A stretch of 64,000 bases of DNA from Paenibacillus sp. MMS20-IR301 (GTDB lineage: Bacteria > Bacillota > Bacilli > Paenibacillales > Paenibacillaceae), in contig NZ_CP135275.1 of assembly GCF_032302195.1 (NCBI RefSeq), positions 496,001-560,000 on the forward strand. The letters run 5' to 3'. This document shows, one piece after another, positions 36,701 through 45,027 of this stretch. How positions within the stretch are numbered: the first letter of the stretch is position 1; every line of letters begins with the position of its first letter. Position numbers and translations under genes: made by a program. A model generated the notes under the pieces. It did no database searches. It was not told the origin of the DNA and saw only the letters and a list, made by a program, of their open reading frames with translations.

Positions 36701-36905
36701 AGACGGCAGCGGCAGCATTCTGCGGCTGTACGAATCGGCAGGCGGGCGTGAAACGGTGAAGCTCAGCTGGCCACAGCCGTATTCCAGGCTGTACTTATCG
36801 AATGCGCTGGAGGAAGAGGAAGAGCTGCTGCAGGCTGAAGACGGAGTGCTGACTCTGGAATTCCGCCCGTTCGAGATCAAGACGGTCAAAATCATTCACG
36901 ATTAA
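33726..36905 (+). CDS. GH38 alpha-mannosidase, long form (Ams1-like)
   Basis: A 1059-residue cytoplasmic alpha-mannosidase. An N-terminal beta-sandwich (1-230) precedes the catalytic domain. Metal ligands H245 and D247 lie in GQSHIDLAWLWPARE and the nucleophile D357 lies in LPDTFGYCASLPQI, followed by the helical bundle (RKAEILYREAELW) and large beta domains ending in GTHEFTYSLYPHRGDW. Length and domain order match the Ams1/cytosolic mannosidase subgroup, which trims free high-mannose oligosaccharides. A short Ala/Gly-rich insert lies near residue 950. GGAGG inside the GH3 end serves as ribosome binding site, so the two genes are coupled. It removes alpha-mannose from imported N-glycans (inference). 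Confidence 0.92.
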   Translation: MELMDMERINRFIRELAQQQWLEYRAIEDWKVFSTEYRLPGDYAELQPYHGSEAFSLFPSVQGTTYFFRTRLDIPAGWTGADTGILFRSGGEGLLRVNGASRQGLDRNHTFAALDPEADSRVPELEIELYDPIPEPDDPLNKQAVIQPPVRSVTAALVRANLPVQSLMYTATVIRDSALLLPEQDFRRERILEALIRAMDAFVFMGPEAAMNGGSIAGIEQELASAVRSIGGNSEGFIHMIGQSHIDLAWLWPARETVRKTSRTFSTVNALMEQYPDYRYAQSQPQLFAYLKENDPELYGKVKERIREGRWELVGGMWVEPDLNIPSGESLMRQMLYGQGFYQEEFGLRSEIEWLPDTFGYCASLPQILKHGKIRYFMTTKLGWNDTNLFPYDLFRWVGIDGTALLSFMNHGVNENTLPKDVHDHWQSYREKAVHSEQMLLYGHGDGGGGVTREMLEYINRSELMVGQPSSGYSTAADFFAGIEQAKPQLPLWQGDLYLELHRGTYTTHARNKRNNRKAEILYREAELWQTLAGGRLQPEGREAVNQALHDGWKLLLFNQFHDIIPGSSIPEVYQTSEKEYKDVFSLGEQSLKTVTEAVVSGIHAEGEGRPYVVLNSLGWARDMVVELQVDNEAEDAALMVYDQNEGRLAAESVAAGEQSLLRVRVPEVPAFGYKTVWVRAEKQTAVEGGQRAASGSAPVFEDRWETDYYRLSFNERGEIISLYDKEARREIVKPGERANRLYFFHDRPVLWDAWDIDSRYEAQPAGDAVLLERRLLSSGPVCDVLFFRWSIGQSEIRQELILYHADRRIDFKTTADWHEAHKLLKVGFPVDVITSKATYEIPFGALERVTHRNTSWEQAQYEVCGHRFADVSEHDYGVSLLNDCKYGYDIQGSTIRLSLLRAPRWPDHSADQGTHEFTYSLYPHRGDWRTAHTLRKAAELNHPAYAVAAAIASSAGARAGTASAAGMLPAAGSFIPFDGKQVILDTVKPAEDGSGSILRLYESAGGRETVKLSWPQPYSRLYLSNALEEEEELLQAEDGVLTLEFRPFEIKTVKIIHD

Positions 36906-36956
36906 GTTTGAACCTGTGATCTCGGACTTCGATAGAGGGAGTAAGTGGGTAAATAA

Positions 36957-37255
36957 GTGAGCTCCAGCATGCCGCACAGATAAATGGGCTGAAAGGGCCC
37001 TCTGTTAAGAAAGTAGCCAGTCATTTACGCTTATGCAAGTGACTGGCTAAGCGTTGCGGACATGAGAGACGTTAAGCCCGCGGAAAGGCACCCGAGTGCC
37101 GGGCCTTAAGGACACCAGCGCCGTTATTTCACCGGAAAAGTGAAGTTAGCCCATGAAAAGCGGCGGATAAGGGCCGTGGAGTCCGTAAGACCGCCCCAAA
37201 GGCCTATTTTGAGCGAATAAGGGCAGTCATGTCCGTAAGGGTCAGCATTGGGTTG
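36957..37255. repeat. Dispersed intergenic repeat, copy B (about 290 bp)
   Basis: Closely similar to 49720-50012 along its length. It contains a hairpin (TAGCCAGTCA at 37013 with TGACTGGCTA ending 37048) and an 85 bp inverted repeat (37105-37189) whose arms resemble CTTGCGGACACCAGCGCC. No ORF. The remainder of the 586 bp gap (to 37491) shows no gene. Confidence 0.75.
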
Positions 37256-37491
37256 GATTTGACCGGAGAGATGGCATTCGTCCTCTATAACCTGATCTAA
37301 CGCCGTATTTGATTTGGCTTAGCGGTGAATGTCCGTATAATAAGCTGCCGCGCGGGTAAGCGGTGAATTCAATAGAATCATAGAGCCTGAAATTACGATG
37401 ACAGGATTAAGGATATTGTTATAAACACTTAAGGGCCGCGATAGAGCGGCATGTATATCATCAACAGAATAAAGCTAAGGAGACTACCACA

Positions 37492-38811
37492 TTGGAACAA
37501 TTCAGACTACCCCAGATTGAGATGCCTGAGCTGGCGCTGCCGTCAGCCATTCAGAACGTGCTTGCCGAAGCCGATATGAAGCTGGCCCGCCGCCCCAAGC
37601 TGCAGCGGCTGTTCAAGAACTGTTTCCCGAACACGCTGGAGACCACAACCAAGCTGCTTGAGGACGGGACGACGTTTGTGATTACGGGCGATATTCCCGC
37701 CTGCTGGCTGCGTGATTCGGTAGAGCAGGTCATTCATTATGTGCCTTTTGCCAAGAATGACCCGGATTTGCAGCGTATTATCGGCGGGCTGATCAAACGG
37801 CATACAGAGTATGTGCTGATAGATCCTTATGCCAACGCGTTCAACGAAACGGCCAACGACTGGCACTGGAATGCCGGGGATGTAACGGAGATGTCGCCCT
37901 GGGTCTGGGAGCGTAAGTTCGAGATTGACTCGCTCTGCTTCGTGATCCGGCTGGCTCATGCCTACTGGGAGGAGACGAAGCAGACAGATTTCTTCACGGC
38001 TGATTTCAAAAAAATGCTCCGGATCATTACGGATCTGTTCAAGCGGGAGCAGCATCACGGCGAACAATCCCCGTACCGCTTCACCCGGAATAACGGGATT
38101 ATGGAGGATTCCATCCGTAACAGCGGCTTGGGCATGCCGGTCAACTATACAGGGATGATCTGGTCGGGCTTCCGTTCCAGTGACGATGCCTGCGATTTCC
38201 ATTACAACATCCCGGGGAATATGTTCGCTGTGGTGGCGCTGCGGCAGATGCAGGATTTCGCCGAATGGGTCTTCCGCGATCTCAACTTCCTGGCTGAGCT
38301 GAAGGAGCTGGAGCAGGAGGTGGAGCACGGCATCAAGTTGTACGGCATCTACCGTCATCCGCAGTTCGGACCCATTTACGCTTATGAGACGGACGGCTTC
38401 GGCAATTACTGCCTGATGGACGACGCAGGAACGCCGGGCCTGATCTCCATTCCTTACCTGGGTTACCTGAAGAATGATGATCCTATCTATCAGAATACGA
38501 GACGGTTTGCACTAAGCAAGGAGAATCCGTTCTATTATGAGGGCAAGGCCGCGAAAGGCATCGGCAGTCCGCATACCCCGCCGGGCTACATCTGGCATAT
38601 GGCGCTGTCCATGCAGGGGATTACAGCGGACAGCCGGGAAGAGAAGCTGGCGGTGATCGCCATGCTTGAAGCGACTGACGCCGATACCGGTTATATGCAT
38701 GAAGGCTTCCTGGCGGATGATCCGTCTGTGTTCACCCGCAAATGGTTCGCCTGGTCGAACAGCCTGTTCTCCCAGCTGATCTGGCGGGCGCTGCAGGAAG
38801 GCATTCTGTAA
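37492..38811 (+). CDS. GH125 exo-alpha-1,6-mannosidase
   Basis: A 439-residue cytoplasmic enzyme of the GH125 family, metal-independent exo-alpha-1,6-mannosidases that act on N-glycan cores in Streptococcus pneumoniae and Clostridium perfringens. Recognisable stretches are FKNCFPNTLETTTKLL, FVITGDIPACWLRDSVEQV, YANAFNETANDWHWN, GFRSSDDACDFHYNIPGNMF and the C-terminal FAWSNSLFSQLIWRAL. The start is TTG 37492, nine bases after AAGGAG; no nearby ATG fits. It heads a second hydrolase operon (GH125, GH130, GH38, GH20). It should remove the alpha-1,6-mannose branch that GH38 enzymes leave. Confidence 0.92.
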   Translation: MEQFRLPQIEMPELALPSAIQNVLAEADMKLARRPKLQRLFKNCFPNTLETTTKLLEDGTTFVITGDIPACWLRDSVEQVIHYVPFAKNDPDLQRIIGGLIKRHTEYVLIDPYANAFNETANDWHWNAGDVTEMSPWVWERKFEIDSLCFVIRLAHAYWEETKQTDFFTADFKKMLRIITDLFKREQHHGEQSPYRFTRNNGIMEDSIRNSGLGMPVNYTGMIWSGFRSSDDACDFHYNIPGNMFAVVALRQMQDFAEWVFRDLNFLAELKELEQEVEHGIKLYGIYRHPQFGPIYAYETDGFGNYCLMDDAGTPGLISIPYLGYLKNDDPIYQNTRRFALSKENPFYYEGKAAKGIGSPHTPPGYIWHMALSMQGITADSREEKLAVIAMLEATDADTGYMHEGFLADDPSVFTRKWFAWSNSLFSQLIWRALQEGIL

Positions 38812-38868
38812 CTCTTTTATATACACAAATTCAATACACAAAGCTATATACACAAAGGAGACTTGAAT

Positions 38869-39867
38869 ATGAGCAAAATTATCGGAGAAAACTTACCCAA
38901 CATTCCTTGGCAAGAGAAGCCTGAAGCAGCCGGCGGCCCGGTCTGGAGATATTCCGCCAACCCGATCATCAACCGCAATGCGATTCCGAACTCCAACAGT
39001 GTCTTTAATTCGGCGGTTGTTCCATTCGGGGACGGCTTCGCCGGGGTGTTCCGCTGTGACTCGAAATCAGTCAGTATGGATATCTTTGCCGGATTCAGCG
39101 AGGATGGCGTGAACTGGAAGATCAATCATGATCCGATTGTCTTTGAGGGCGATGAAGAGATCATCAAGCGGGAATACCGTTACGACCCCCGGGTATGCAA
39201 AATCGGTGACCGCTACTATATTTCCTGGTGCAACGGGTATCACGGGCCGACGATCGGGCTGGCGTATACGTTTGATTTTCAGACCTTCCATCAATTAGAG
39301 AACGCCTTCCTGCCGTATAACCGCAACGGTGTGCTGTTCCCGCGCAAAATCGGTGAATATTATGCTATGCTCAGCCGTCCAAGCGATACCGGACATACGC
39401 CGTTTGGCGATATCTTTTACAGCGTAAGCCCTGATCTGACCTTCTGGGGCAAACACCGTTATGTGATGGGGACAGTCAATGGCGATGCCTCCGCCTGGCA
39501 GTCGAAGAAAATTGGCCCTGGACCTATCCCTATTGAAACCGACAAGGGCTGGCTGCTGATCTACCATGGCGTAATCAACACCTGCAACGGGTTTGTCTAC
39601 CGGATTGGCTGTGCGCTCCTGGATCTGGATCAGCCGTGGAAGGTGATCGGCCGCTCGCGCAATTATATCCTCGGGCCGGAAACGCTGTATGAATGTGTCG
39701 GCGATGTGCCGAATGTAACGTTCCCGTGCGCTGCGCTGACCGATGCGGCTACCGGACGGATTGCTATCTATTACGGCTGTGCCGATACGGTTACAGGTCT
39801 TGCCTTCACAACCGTGGATGAGCTGCTGCAATATATGGAGGAGTTCCCGCTGGAGACTGAGGTATAA
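38869..39867 (+). CDS. GH130 beta-mannoside phosphorylase, probably Man-beta-1,4-GlcNAc phosphorylase
   Basis: A 332-residue five-bladed propeller phosphorylase. The catalytic acid is D106 in [33 protein letters not shown] near residue 25 and [18 protein letters not shown] are family motifs. GH130 enzymes cleave beta-mannosides with phosphate to mannose 1-phosphate. Next to GH125, GH38 and GH20, the natural substrate is the Man-beta-1,4-GlcNAc left when N-glycans lose alpha-mannose (as for the Bacteroides enzyme), but mannan-derived substrates cannot be excluded from sequence. AAAGGAG lies eight bases before ATG 38869. A short TATATACACAAA repeat precedes it. Confidence 0.88.
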   Translation: MSKIIGENLPNIPWQEKPEAAGGPVWRYSANPIINRNAIPNSNSVFNSAVVPFGDGFAGVFRCDSKSVSMDIFAGFSEDGVNWKINHDPIVFEGDEEIIKREYRYDPRVCKIGDRYYISWCNGYHGPTIGLAYTFDFQTFHQLENAFLPYNRNGVLFPRKIGEYYAMLSRPSDTGHTPFGDIFYSVSPDLTFWGKHRYVMGTVNGDASAWQSKKIGPGPIPIETDKGWLLIYHGVINTCNGFVYRIGCALLDLDQPWKVIGRSRNYILGPETLYECVGDVPNVTFPCAALTDAATGRIAIYYGCADTVTGLAFTTVDELLQYMEEFPLETEV

Positions 39868-39872
39868 CGGCT

Positions 39873-42611
39873 ATGAACCAATCACTGACTGCGCATATTA
39901 TCTCGCATACACACTGGGACCGGGAATGGTATCTGCCCTATGAGCGCCATCATCTCCGTCTCATCCGGCTGGTGGACAGCCTGCTGGAAAAGCTTGAGCA
40001 GGAGCCGGACTTCCGCAGCTTCTTCTTCGACGGGCAGACGATTATTATTGAGGATTACCTGCAGGTGCGCCCGGAGAACCGGTCACGCCTGGAGCGCCAT
40101 ATCCGTGAGGGACGGATTCATATCGGTCCGTGGTACATTCTGCAGGATGCGTTCCTGACCAGCCCGGAAGCCAATGTGCGGAATCTGCAGCTCGGGCACC
40201 AGGACGCAGGAGCTTACGGGACCGTCTCCAAAATCGGTTATTTCCCGGACACCTTCGGCCTGACCGGGCAGATTCCGCAGCTGATGGTGCAGGCGGGCAT
40301 TACTAATGCCTTCTTCGGGCGCGGGGTGAAGCCGACCGGCTTCAATAATACCGTCTCCGGTGACGGCTATGAATCCTCCTTCTCCGAGCTGGTCTGGGAA
40401 GGGCCGGACGGCTCTAAGGTGCTGGGCATCCTGTTCGCCAACTGGTATTCGAACGGCAATGAGATTCCGGCGGGGGCGGAGGAGGCGAAGAGCTTCTGGG
40501 AGGGCAAGCTGGCCGATGCCCGGCAGTATGCAGCCACGGACCAGCTGCTGTTCATGAACGGCTGCGACCATCAGCCGCTGCAGCTTGATCTGCCGGAGGC
40601 GATCCGTACAGCGGAGCAGCTGTACCCGGACATCGCCTTCGTCCACTCGAACTTCCCGGACTATATTCAGGCGGTGCAGGCCTCGCTCGCCGGCCGCAGC
40701 CTGTCGTCCGTGAAGGGCGAGCTGCGCAGCCAGCGCACTGACGGCTGGGGAACGCTGGTCAATACCGCTTCTGCCCGGGTCTACCTGAAGCAGCTGAACC
40801 AGCGGGGCCAGGCTCTGCTGGAGAAGGTAGCTGAGCCGCTGGCCGCAATTGCCAGGCTGCATGGCGGGGAGTATCCGCAGCATTTGCTGACCTATGCGTG
40901 GAAGACGCTGCTGCAGAACCATCCGCATGATTCCATCTGCGGCTGCAGCGTGGACGAGGTGCACCGTGAGATGGTGACGCGGTTCGATAAGAGCCGCCAT
41001 ATGGCAGAAGGCATCGTGGCGGACAGCATGCAGGCGATCACCGGGGCGGTGGATACGTCAGTATTTGCCGGTTATGGCGATGAGGCGATTCCGCTCGTTG
41101 TGGCGAATACCAGCGGCTGGAGCCGCACGGGCACTGTCAGCGTGGAGCTGGACGCCGCCCGCCTGTACCTGCGCGACGGCCTGCCGCTGGACGAGAACGC
41201 CCGGCGGATGCAGGCAGTGGAGCTGGACGGGCGGGTGCTCGTGGATGAACAAGGGCGGGAAATTCCTTGTTCAGTGGAGGATCTGGGGCTGAGCTTCGGC
41301 TATGATCTGCCGGAGGACAGATTCCGGCAGGCGTACAGCTGCCGCAAGGTCAAGCTGACCTTCGAAGCAGCGGATGTGCCTGCGCTGGGGCTGCGTGCCT
41401 ATGCCTGGGTACACCCGGCGGCAGGAGCGGTGTCCGTGACCGCAGGATCACTTGTCCGGGATGGGCGTATCCTGGAGAACGATACGCTGCGTGCGGAGAT
41501 TAAGGCAGACGGCTCCTTCTCGCTGGAGCATAAGCCGAGCGGCAGAGTATACCGTGATCTTGGCGTGTACGAGAATACCGGAGATATCGGCAACGAGTAT
41601 ATGTACAGACAGCCAGCAGGCGAAACTGCGCTGACAACCAAAGGGTTACCGGCAGCGGTCCGGATCATTGAAGATACTTCATACCGGGCCTCTGTGGAGA
41701 TCATCCATGAATGGGAGATCCCGGCCTCGGCTGATGCTCTGCTGGAGGAAGAACAGCGGGCGCTGGTCTATTATCCGGAGCGGCAGGCGCAGCGCTCCGC
41801 AGCTACAGTGCTGCTCAAGCTGCGCACTGTGCTTAAGCTTGAGCGCAGCGGCAAGGGGCTGGAAGTGAAGAGCTACATCAGCAATACCGCCAAAGACCAC
41901 CGTCTGCGGATGCTGTTCCCTACGGATCTTACCGCAGCCTCCCACCGTGTGGACTCCATGTTCGAACTGGCGGAGCGCCCGAATGAGCCGGCGCCTGAAT
42001 GGCTGAATCCGAGCAATGCGCAGCATCAGCAGGCTTTTGTGGATGTGGCCGACGGGCATGCCGGTCTGACCGTTGCCAATCTTGGACTGCATGAATATGA
42101 AATTCTGCGGGACGGCCGCAGCACGGTTGCCGTTACCCTGCTGCGCTCTGTCGGCGAGATGGGCGACTGGGGCTGGTTCCCGACACCGGAAGCCCAGTGC
42201 CTTGGCGATTATTCAGCGGAGATGCTGCTTATCCCGCATAGCGGGGATACAGTGGCCTCCGGTGCCGCCGCTGCGGCGTACCAGTTCCAGATTCCGTGGA
42301 CCTGCTCCCAGGCGGAGCTGCACGGCGGAAGTATTCCTGCCGTATATTCAGCGGTCCGCTGGACCGCCGATACGGCAGCCTTCTCCTCGCTCAAGATGAA
42401 TGCGGACAGCGGGGACCTGCTGCTGCGCTGGTTCAATCTGAGCGCTAAGCCTTGTGAGCTGAAGCTGGAGACGGATATTGCGGCGGCTGGCTTCTATAAA
42501 TCCGATGTGCTGGAGACAGGGCGGGAAGTGCTGCAGCCTGAAGGCACAGGAGCACTGAAGCTTCAGCTTGGCGGACATGAAATTGCAACGGCCGGCATCC
42601 GGCTGAGCTGA
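39873..42611 (+). CDS. GH38 alpha-mannosidase, short form (streptococcal N-glycan type)
   Basis: A 912-residue cytoplasmic alpha-mannosidase. The catalytic domain starts at once: SHTHWDREWY supplies metal ligands H12/H14 and D16, and the nucleophile is D126 in GYFPDTFGLTGQIPQL. NHPHDSICGCSVDEVH (about residue 350) is another conserved segment. It lacks the N-terminal sandwich of the first GH38 here and resembles the pneumococcal and pyogenes GH38 enzymes that remove alpha-1,3- and alpha-1,2-mannose. It begins five bases after GH130. Two distinct GH38 enzymes in one locus suggest different linkages or a sequential attack. Confidence 0.92.
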   Translation: MNQSLTAHIISHTHWDREWYLPYERHHLRLIRLVDSLLEKLEQEPDFRSFFFDGQTIIIEDYLQVRPENRSRLERHIREGRIHIGPWYILQDAFLTSPEANVRNLQLGHQDAGAYGTVSKIGYFPDTFGLTGQIPQLMVQAGITNAFFGRGVKPTGFNNTVSGDGYESSFSELVWEGPDGSKVLGILFANWYSNGNEIPAGAEEAKSFWEGKLADARQYAATDQLLFMNGCDHQPLQLDLPEAIRTAEQLYPDIAFVHSNFPDYIQAVQASLAGRSLSSVKGELRSQRTDGWGTLVNTASARVYLKQLNQRGQALLEKVAEPLAAIARLHGGEYPQHLLTYAWKTLLQNHPHDSICGCSVDEVHREMVTRFDKSRHMAEGIVADSMQAITGAVDTSVFAGYGDEAIPLVVANTSGWSRTGTVSVELDAARLYLRDGLPLDENARRMQAVELDGRVLVDEQGREIPCSVEDLGLSFGYDLPEDRFRQAYSCRKVKLTFEAADVPALGLRAYAWVHPAAGAVSVTAGSLVRDGRILENDTLRAEIKADGSFSLEHKPSGRVYRDLGVYENTGDIGNEYMYRQPAGETALTTKGLPAAVRIIEDTSYRASVEIIHEWEIPASADALLEEEQRALVYYPERQAQRSAATVLLKLRTVLKLERSGKGLEVKSYISNTAKDHRLRMLFPTDLTAASHRVDSMFELAERPNEPAPEWLNPSNAQHQQAFVDVADGHAGLTVANLGLHEYEILRDGRSTVAVTLLRSVGEMGDWGWFPTPEAQCLGDYSAEMLLIPHSGDTVASGAAAAAYQFQIPWTCSQAELHGGSIPAVYSAVRWTADTAAFSSLKMNADSGDLLLRWFNLSAKPCELKLETDIAAAGFYKSDVLETGREVLQPEGTGALKLQLGGHEIATAGIRLS

Positions 42612-42642
42612 TCTCAAGATGAAGATAGGGGGGGCCATGAGG

Positions 42643-44118
42643 ATGGATATGCTAAGAAATCAGGAACAGCCTGTTCCCGGAGTACAAGAGTACAAGTCAA
42701 CCTCCGGGGAGCAATGGAGACTGTCAAGACAGTCCCGGATTGTGATTGCAGCGAATGCCCGGTCCGCCGGCAATGCAGTGCTGAGGGATACCGTTGGCAT
42801 TGTTCAGGAGGAGTTCGCCGGGTGTAAGCTTCCGTCCGCGAATCTTCTGCCGGTGCTGCATGCTGAGGCAGATGCGGCATTACCCGGAGATCTGGTCATC
42901 GAACTGAACGGCACAGGAGACACCGGTGAAGATGACAGCAGCGAAGGTTATGTCATTCAAACCGGAAGTTATGTGCAGATCATTTCTTCCGGTGAAAGCG
43001 GCATTATGTATGGCCTGCGGACGGTTCTGCAGCTGCTGTTGGCCCAAGGCTCCATCCAATATGGAACCATAACGGATTATCCCGTGATGCCCGAGCGGGC
43101 GCTGCATATCGATATCGGGCGGAAATTCTATTCCGCAGAGTGGATTACAGACAGAATCCGTGAGATGTCCCGGCTCAGGCTGAACACGCTGCAACTGCAT
43201 TTCTCCGAGAATGAAGGCTTCCGGCTGATGAGCACGAGTCATCCGGAGGTCACCTCCGGAGAACATTTAACGAAGGAGCAGGTGAAGGAGATCCTTCATA
43301 CGGCGGCAAGGTATCATATTGCCGTCATTCCTTCCCTGGATTCACCGGGCCACCTCGGATATGCACTCCGGTCTCATCCGGAATGGCTGCTGCGGGATGC
43401 CGAAGGAAACGCCGCCCTTGGTGCACTGGATATTACGAATGCAGCCGCCCGCAAGTTTGTCCTGGAGCTGATTGACGAATACGCGGAGCTATTCGCCGGC
43501 AGCACGCACTTCCATATCGGCGGCGATGAATTCATTGATTTCGGGCAGTTCGGCAAGTATCCCCAGCTGGCGGAATATGCGGAGAACGTGCTGAATATCA
43601 GCGGCGGCACCGGGGTGGACACTTATATTGATTACCTTAACGGCATCGCTGAACATCTGGAAGCCAAGGGCTGGACCGTCCGGGCCTGGAATGACGGGCT
43701 GTACCGGGGCGATCTGATTCAGCGGGTCCAGCCTAAATCTTCCATTCAAATCACGTACTGGACGAAGTGGCATGAGCAGATGGCTCCGGTGGAGACATTT
43801 ATCGCGAAGGGGCATCAGGTGCTTAATTTCAATGATGCGTATTTCTATTACGTGCTGGGTGAGAACGCGGGCTACAAATACCCGACAGCTGAGAAAATCA
43901 GCAGCGCCTGGCATCCCGGCCTCTTCCCGCAGCGGAGCGGGGAAGTCAAGCAGGAGTATGCCGGGGGATATCCGCCTGAGCTGATCGGCTGCTCCTTCTC
44001 CATCTGGAGCGATAAGCCTGACGCGCAGAGTCAAGCCGAGGTGGCAGACGGAATCCGCGGGCCGCTGTGGGCGATGGCTGAGAAGGCATGGCTGGGGAAC
44101 TCCAGTCACACCGGTTAA
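42643..44118 (+). CDS. GH20 beta-N-acetylhexosaminidase, cytoplasmic
   Basis: A 491-residue enzyme with an N-terminal GH20b domain (ESGIMYGLRTVLQLL) and the GH20 barrel. It shows ERALHIDIGRKFYS, IAVIPSLDSPGHL and the catalytic pair D295-E296 in HFHIGGDEFID, then the CSFSIWSDKPDAQSQ segment. No signal peptide. It should remove terminal beta-GlcNAc (complex N-glycan antennae or chito-oligosaccharides) after import. Start choice: ATG 42643 is eight bases after the AGGGGGGG ribosome binding site; ATG 42637 and 42619 are in frame but too close to or ahead of it. It is the last gene of the operon. Confidence 0.9.
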   Translation: MDMLRNQEQPVPGVQEYKSTSGEQWRLSRQSRIVIAANARSAGNAVLRDTVGIVQEEFAGCKLPSANLLPVLHAEADAALPGDLVIELNGTGDTGEDDSSEGYVIQTGSYVQIISSGESGIMYGLRTVLQLLLAQGSIQYGTITDYPVMPERALHIDIGRKFYSAEWITDRIREMSRLRLNTLQLHFSENEGFRLMSTSHPEVTSGEHLTKEQVKEILHTAARYHIAVIPSLDSPGHLGYALRSHPEWLLRDAEGNAALGALDITNAAARKFVLELIDEYAELFAGSTHFHIGGDEFIDFGQFGKYPQLAEYAENVLNISGGTGVDTYIDYLNGIAEHLEAKGWTVRAWNDGLYRGDLIQRVQPKSSIQITYWTKWHEQMAPVETFIAKGHQVLNFNDAYFYYVLGENAGYKYPTAEKISSAWHPGLFPQRSGEVKQEYAGGYPPELIGCSFSIWSDKPDAQSQAEVADGIRGPLWAMAEKAWLGNSSHTG

Positions 44119-44152
44119 GGATAGCAGCAATTTGCAGTGGTAAATATACAGA

Positions 44153-44201
44153 AAAAGCTGTTCCAGCAGCCCGGACGGGCTGCTTGGAGCAGCTTTTTTT
44201 G
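44153..44201. terminator. Bidirectional terminator between GH20 and SDR genes
   Basis: AAAAAGCTG...CAGCAGCCCG-GACG-CGGGCTGCT...CAGCTTTTTTT-type long hairpin, with an A run on the left and a T run on the right, between convergent genes. Confidence 0.85.
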
Positions 44202-44876
44202 CTAGGGCCACTGCAGCATAGCCTCTCCAGGAAAAACATCCTCGAACTGCTCCCCGTTCTCATATTGTTTATACCAGGCAGCGGCAATGATATCCGGATC
44301 ACCTGCTGTCCCGGCCTCGATTGCCGCTCCGATCGACAGATGCCCGACGTAGATTCCCTTGTCCTTCAGCACATTATAGAGATTGGTGGCGTAATTGCGG
44401 ATGCCTGACATGATGATGCCGGCATTGCCGACAAACGGCAGCGGATGCATGGCAGAGATGCCGGTGGTGAAGAGAATAGCACCCGCTTGGCTGTTCAGCA
44501 TATCGGGTAATACCTCATTGACCGATTGTACAGCCGGCAGCAGATAACTGTTGATCTGTTCGGATACGCTTTGCGGTGTCGTCTCCAGCACGGAGGTGAA
44601 TGAACTCCAGCCGGCATAAGGGCTGAACTCCAGAACATCGATGGAACCGAATGCCTGCTTCGCAGCCTGCAGAGCCCGGCGCAATGCATCCAGGTCCGTG
44701 ATATCTGCCACGAAAGCCTGGGCTTCAATTTGAAGCTCAGCCAGCTCATTTACGATTACTTCCAGCTTCTGCGGATTCCGGGCGATCGCAGCTACCCTGA
44801 AGCCGTTCTGCCCGAATATTTTAGCGATAGAAAGACCGAGTCCGGGACCTGCACCGACGATTGCAATAGTTTTCAT
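44202..44876 (-). CDS. Short-chain dehydrogenase/reductase family protein
   Basis: A 224-residue Rossmann-fold protein with the cofactor loop VGAGPGLGLSIAKIFG (a variant TGxxxGxG), VADITDLDALRRAL and FTTGISAMHPLPFVGNAG. The usual SDR YxxxK active-site motif is not evident after the central strand: IMSGIRNYATNLYNVLKDK has Y but not the standard spacing, so catalysis may be altered. It is divergent from a TetR gene with a perfect palindrome between them, which suggests that it is the regulated gene. AAAGGAG precedes the start by ten bases. Confidence 0.8.
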   Translation of the reverse strand: MKTIAIVGAGPGLGLSIAKIFGQNGFRVAAIARNPQKLEVIVNELAELQIEAQAFVADITDLDALRRALQAAKQAFGSIDVLEFSPYAGWSSFTSVLETTPQSVSEQINSYLLPAVQSVNEVLPDMLNSQAGAILFTTGISAMHPLPFVGNAGIIMSGIRNYATNLYNVLKDKGIYVGHLSIGAAIEAGTAGDPDIIAAAWYKQYENGEQFEDVFPGEAMLQWP

Positions 44877-44980
44877 GGGTTATTAACTCCTTTGATGTGA
44901 TATATTAAGTTAACGCGTGTTGCTTTAATGTGAATATACACCTGAAGCTGCAGCGTAACAATCAACAAACGGCAGGCAGA

Positions 44981-44996
44981 TGTTGCTATAGCAACA
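44981..44996. promoter_or_regulatory. Perfect 16 bp palindrome, candidate TetR operator
   Basis: TGTTGCTATAGCAACA lies between the divergent SDR and TetR genes, 31 bp before the TetR start. Its size and place suit autoregulation and control of the SDR gene. A half-site, TGTTGC, recurs near 44918. Confidence 0.6.
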
Positions 44997-45027
44997 GGCA
45001 TGCGGAATTGTCGTGCAGGAGGAAGCT

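Noticed and set aside
37543..38358. 271-codon minus-strand frame opposite GH125.
   Set aside because: The GH125 frame is supported by family motifs throughout; the opposite frame has none.
38869..39867. Reading the GH130 gene as another GH43 enzyme.
   Set aside because: The RYDPRV motif, the WRYSANPII opening and the single catalytic aspartate context are those of GH130 phosphorylases.
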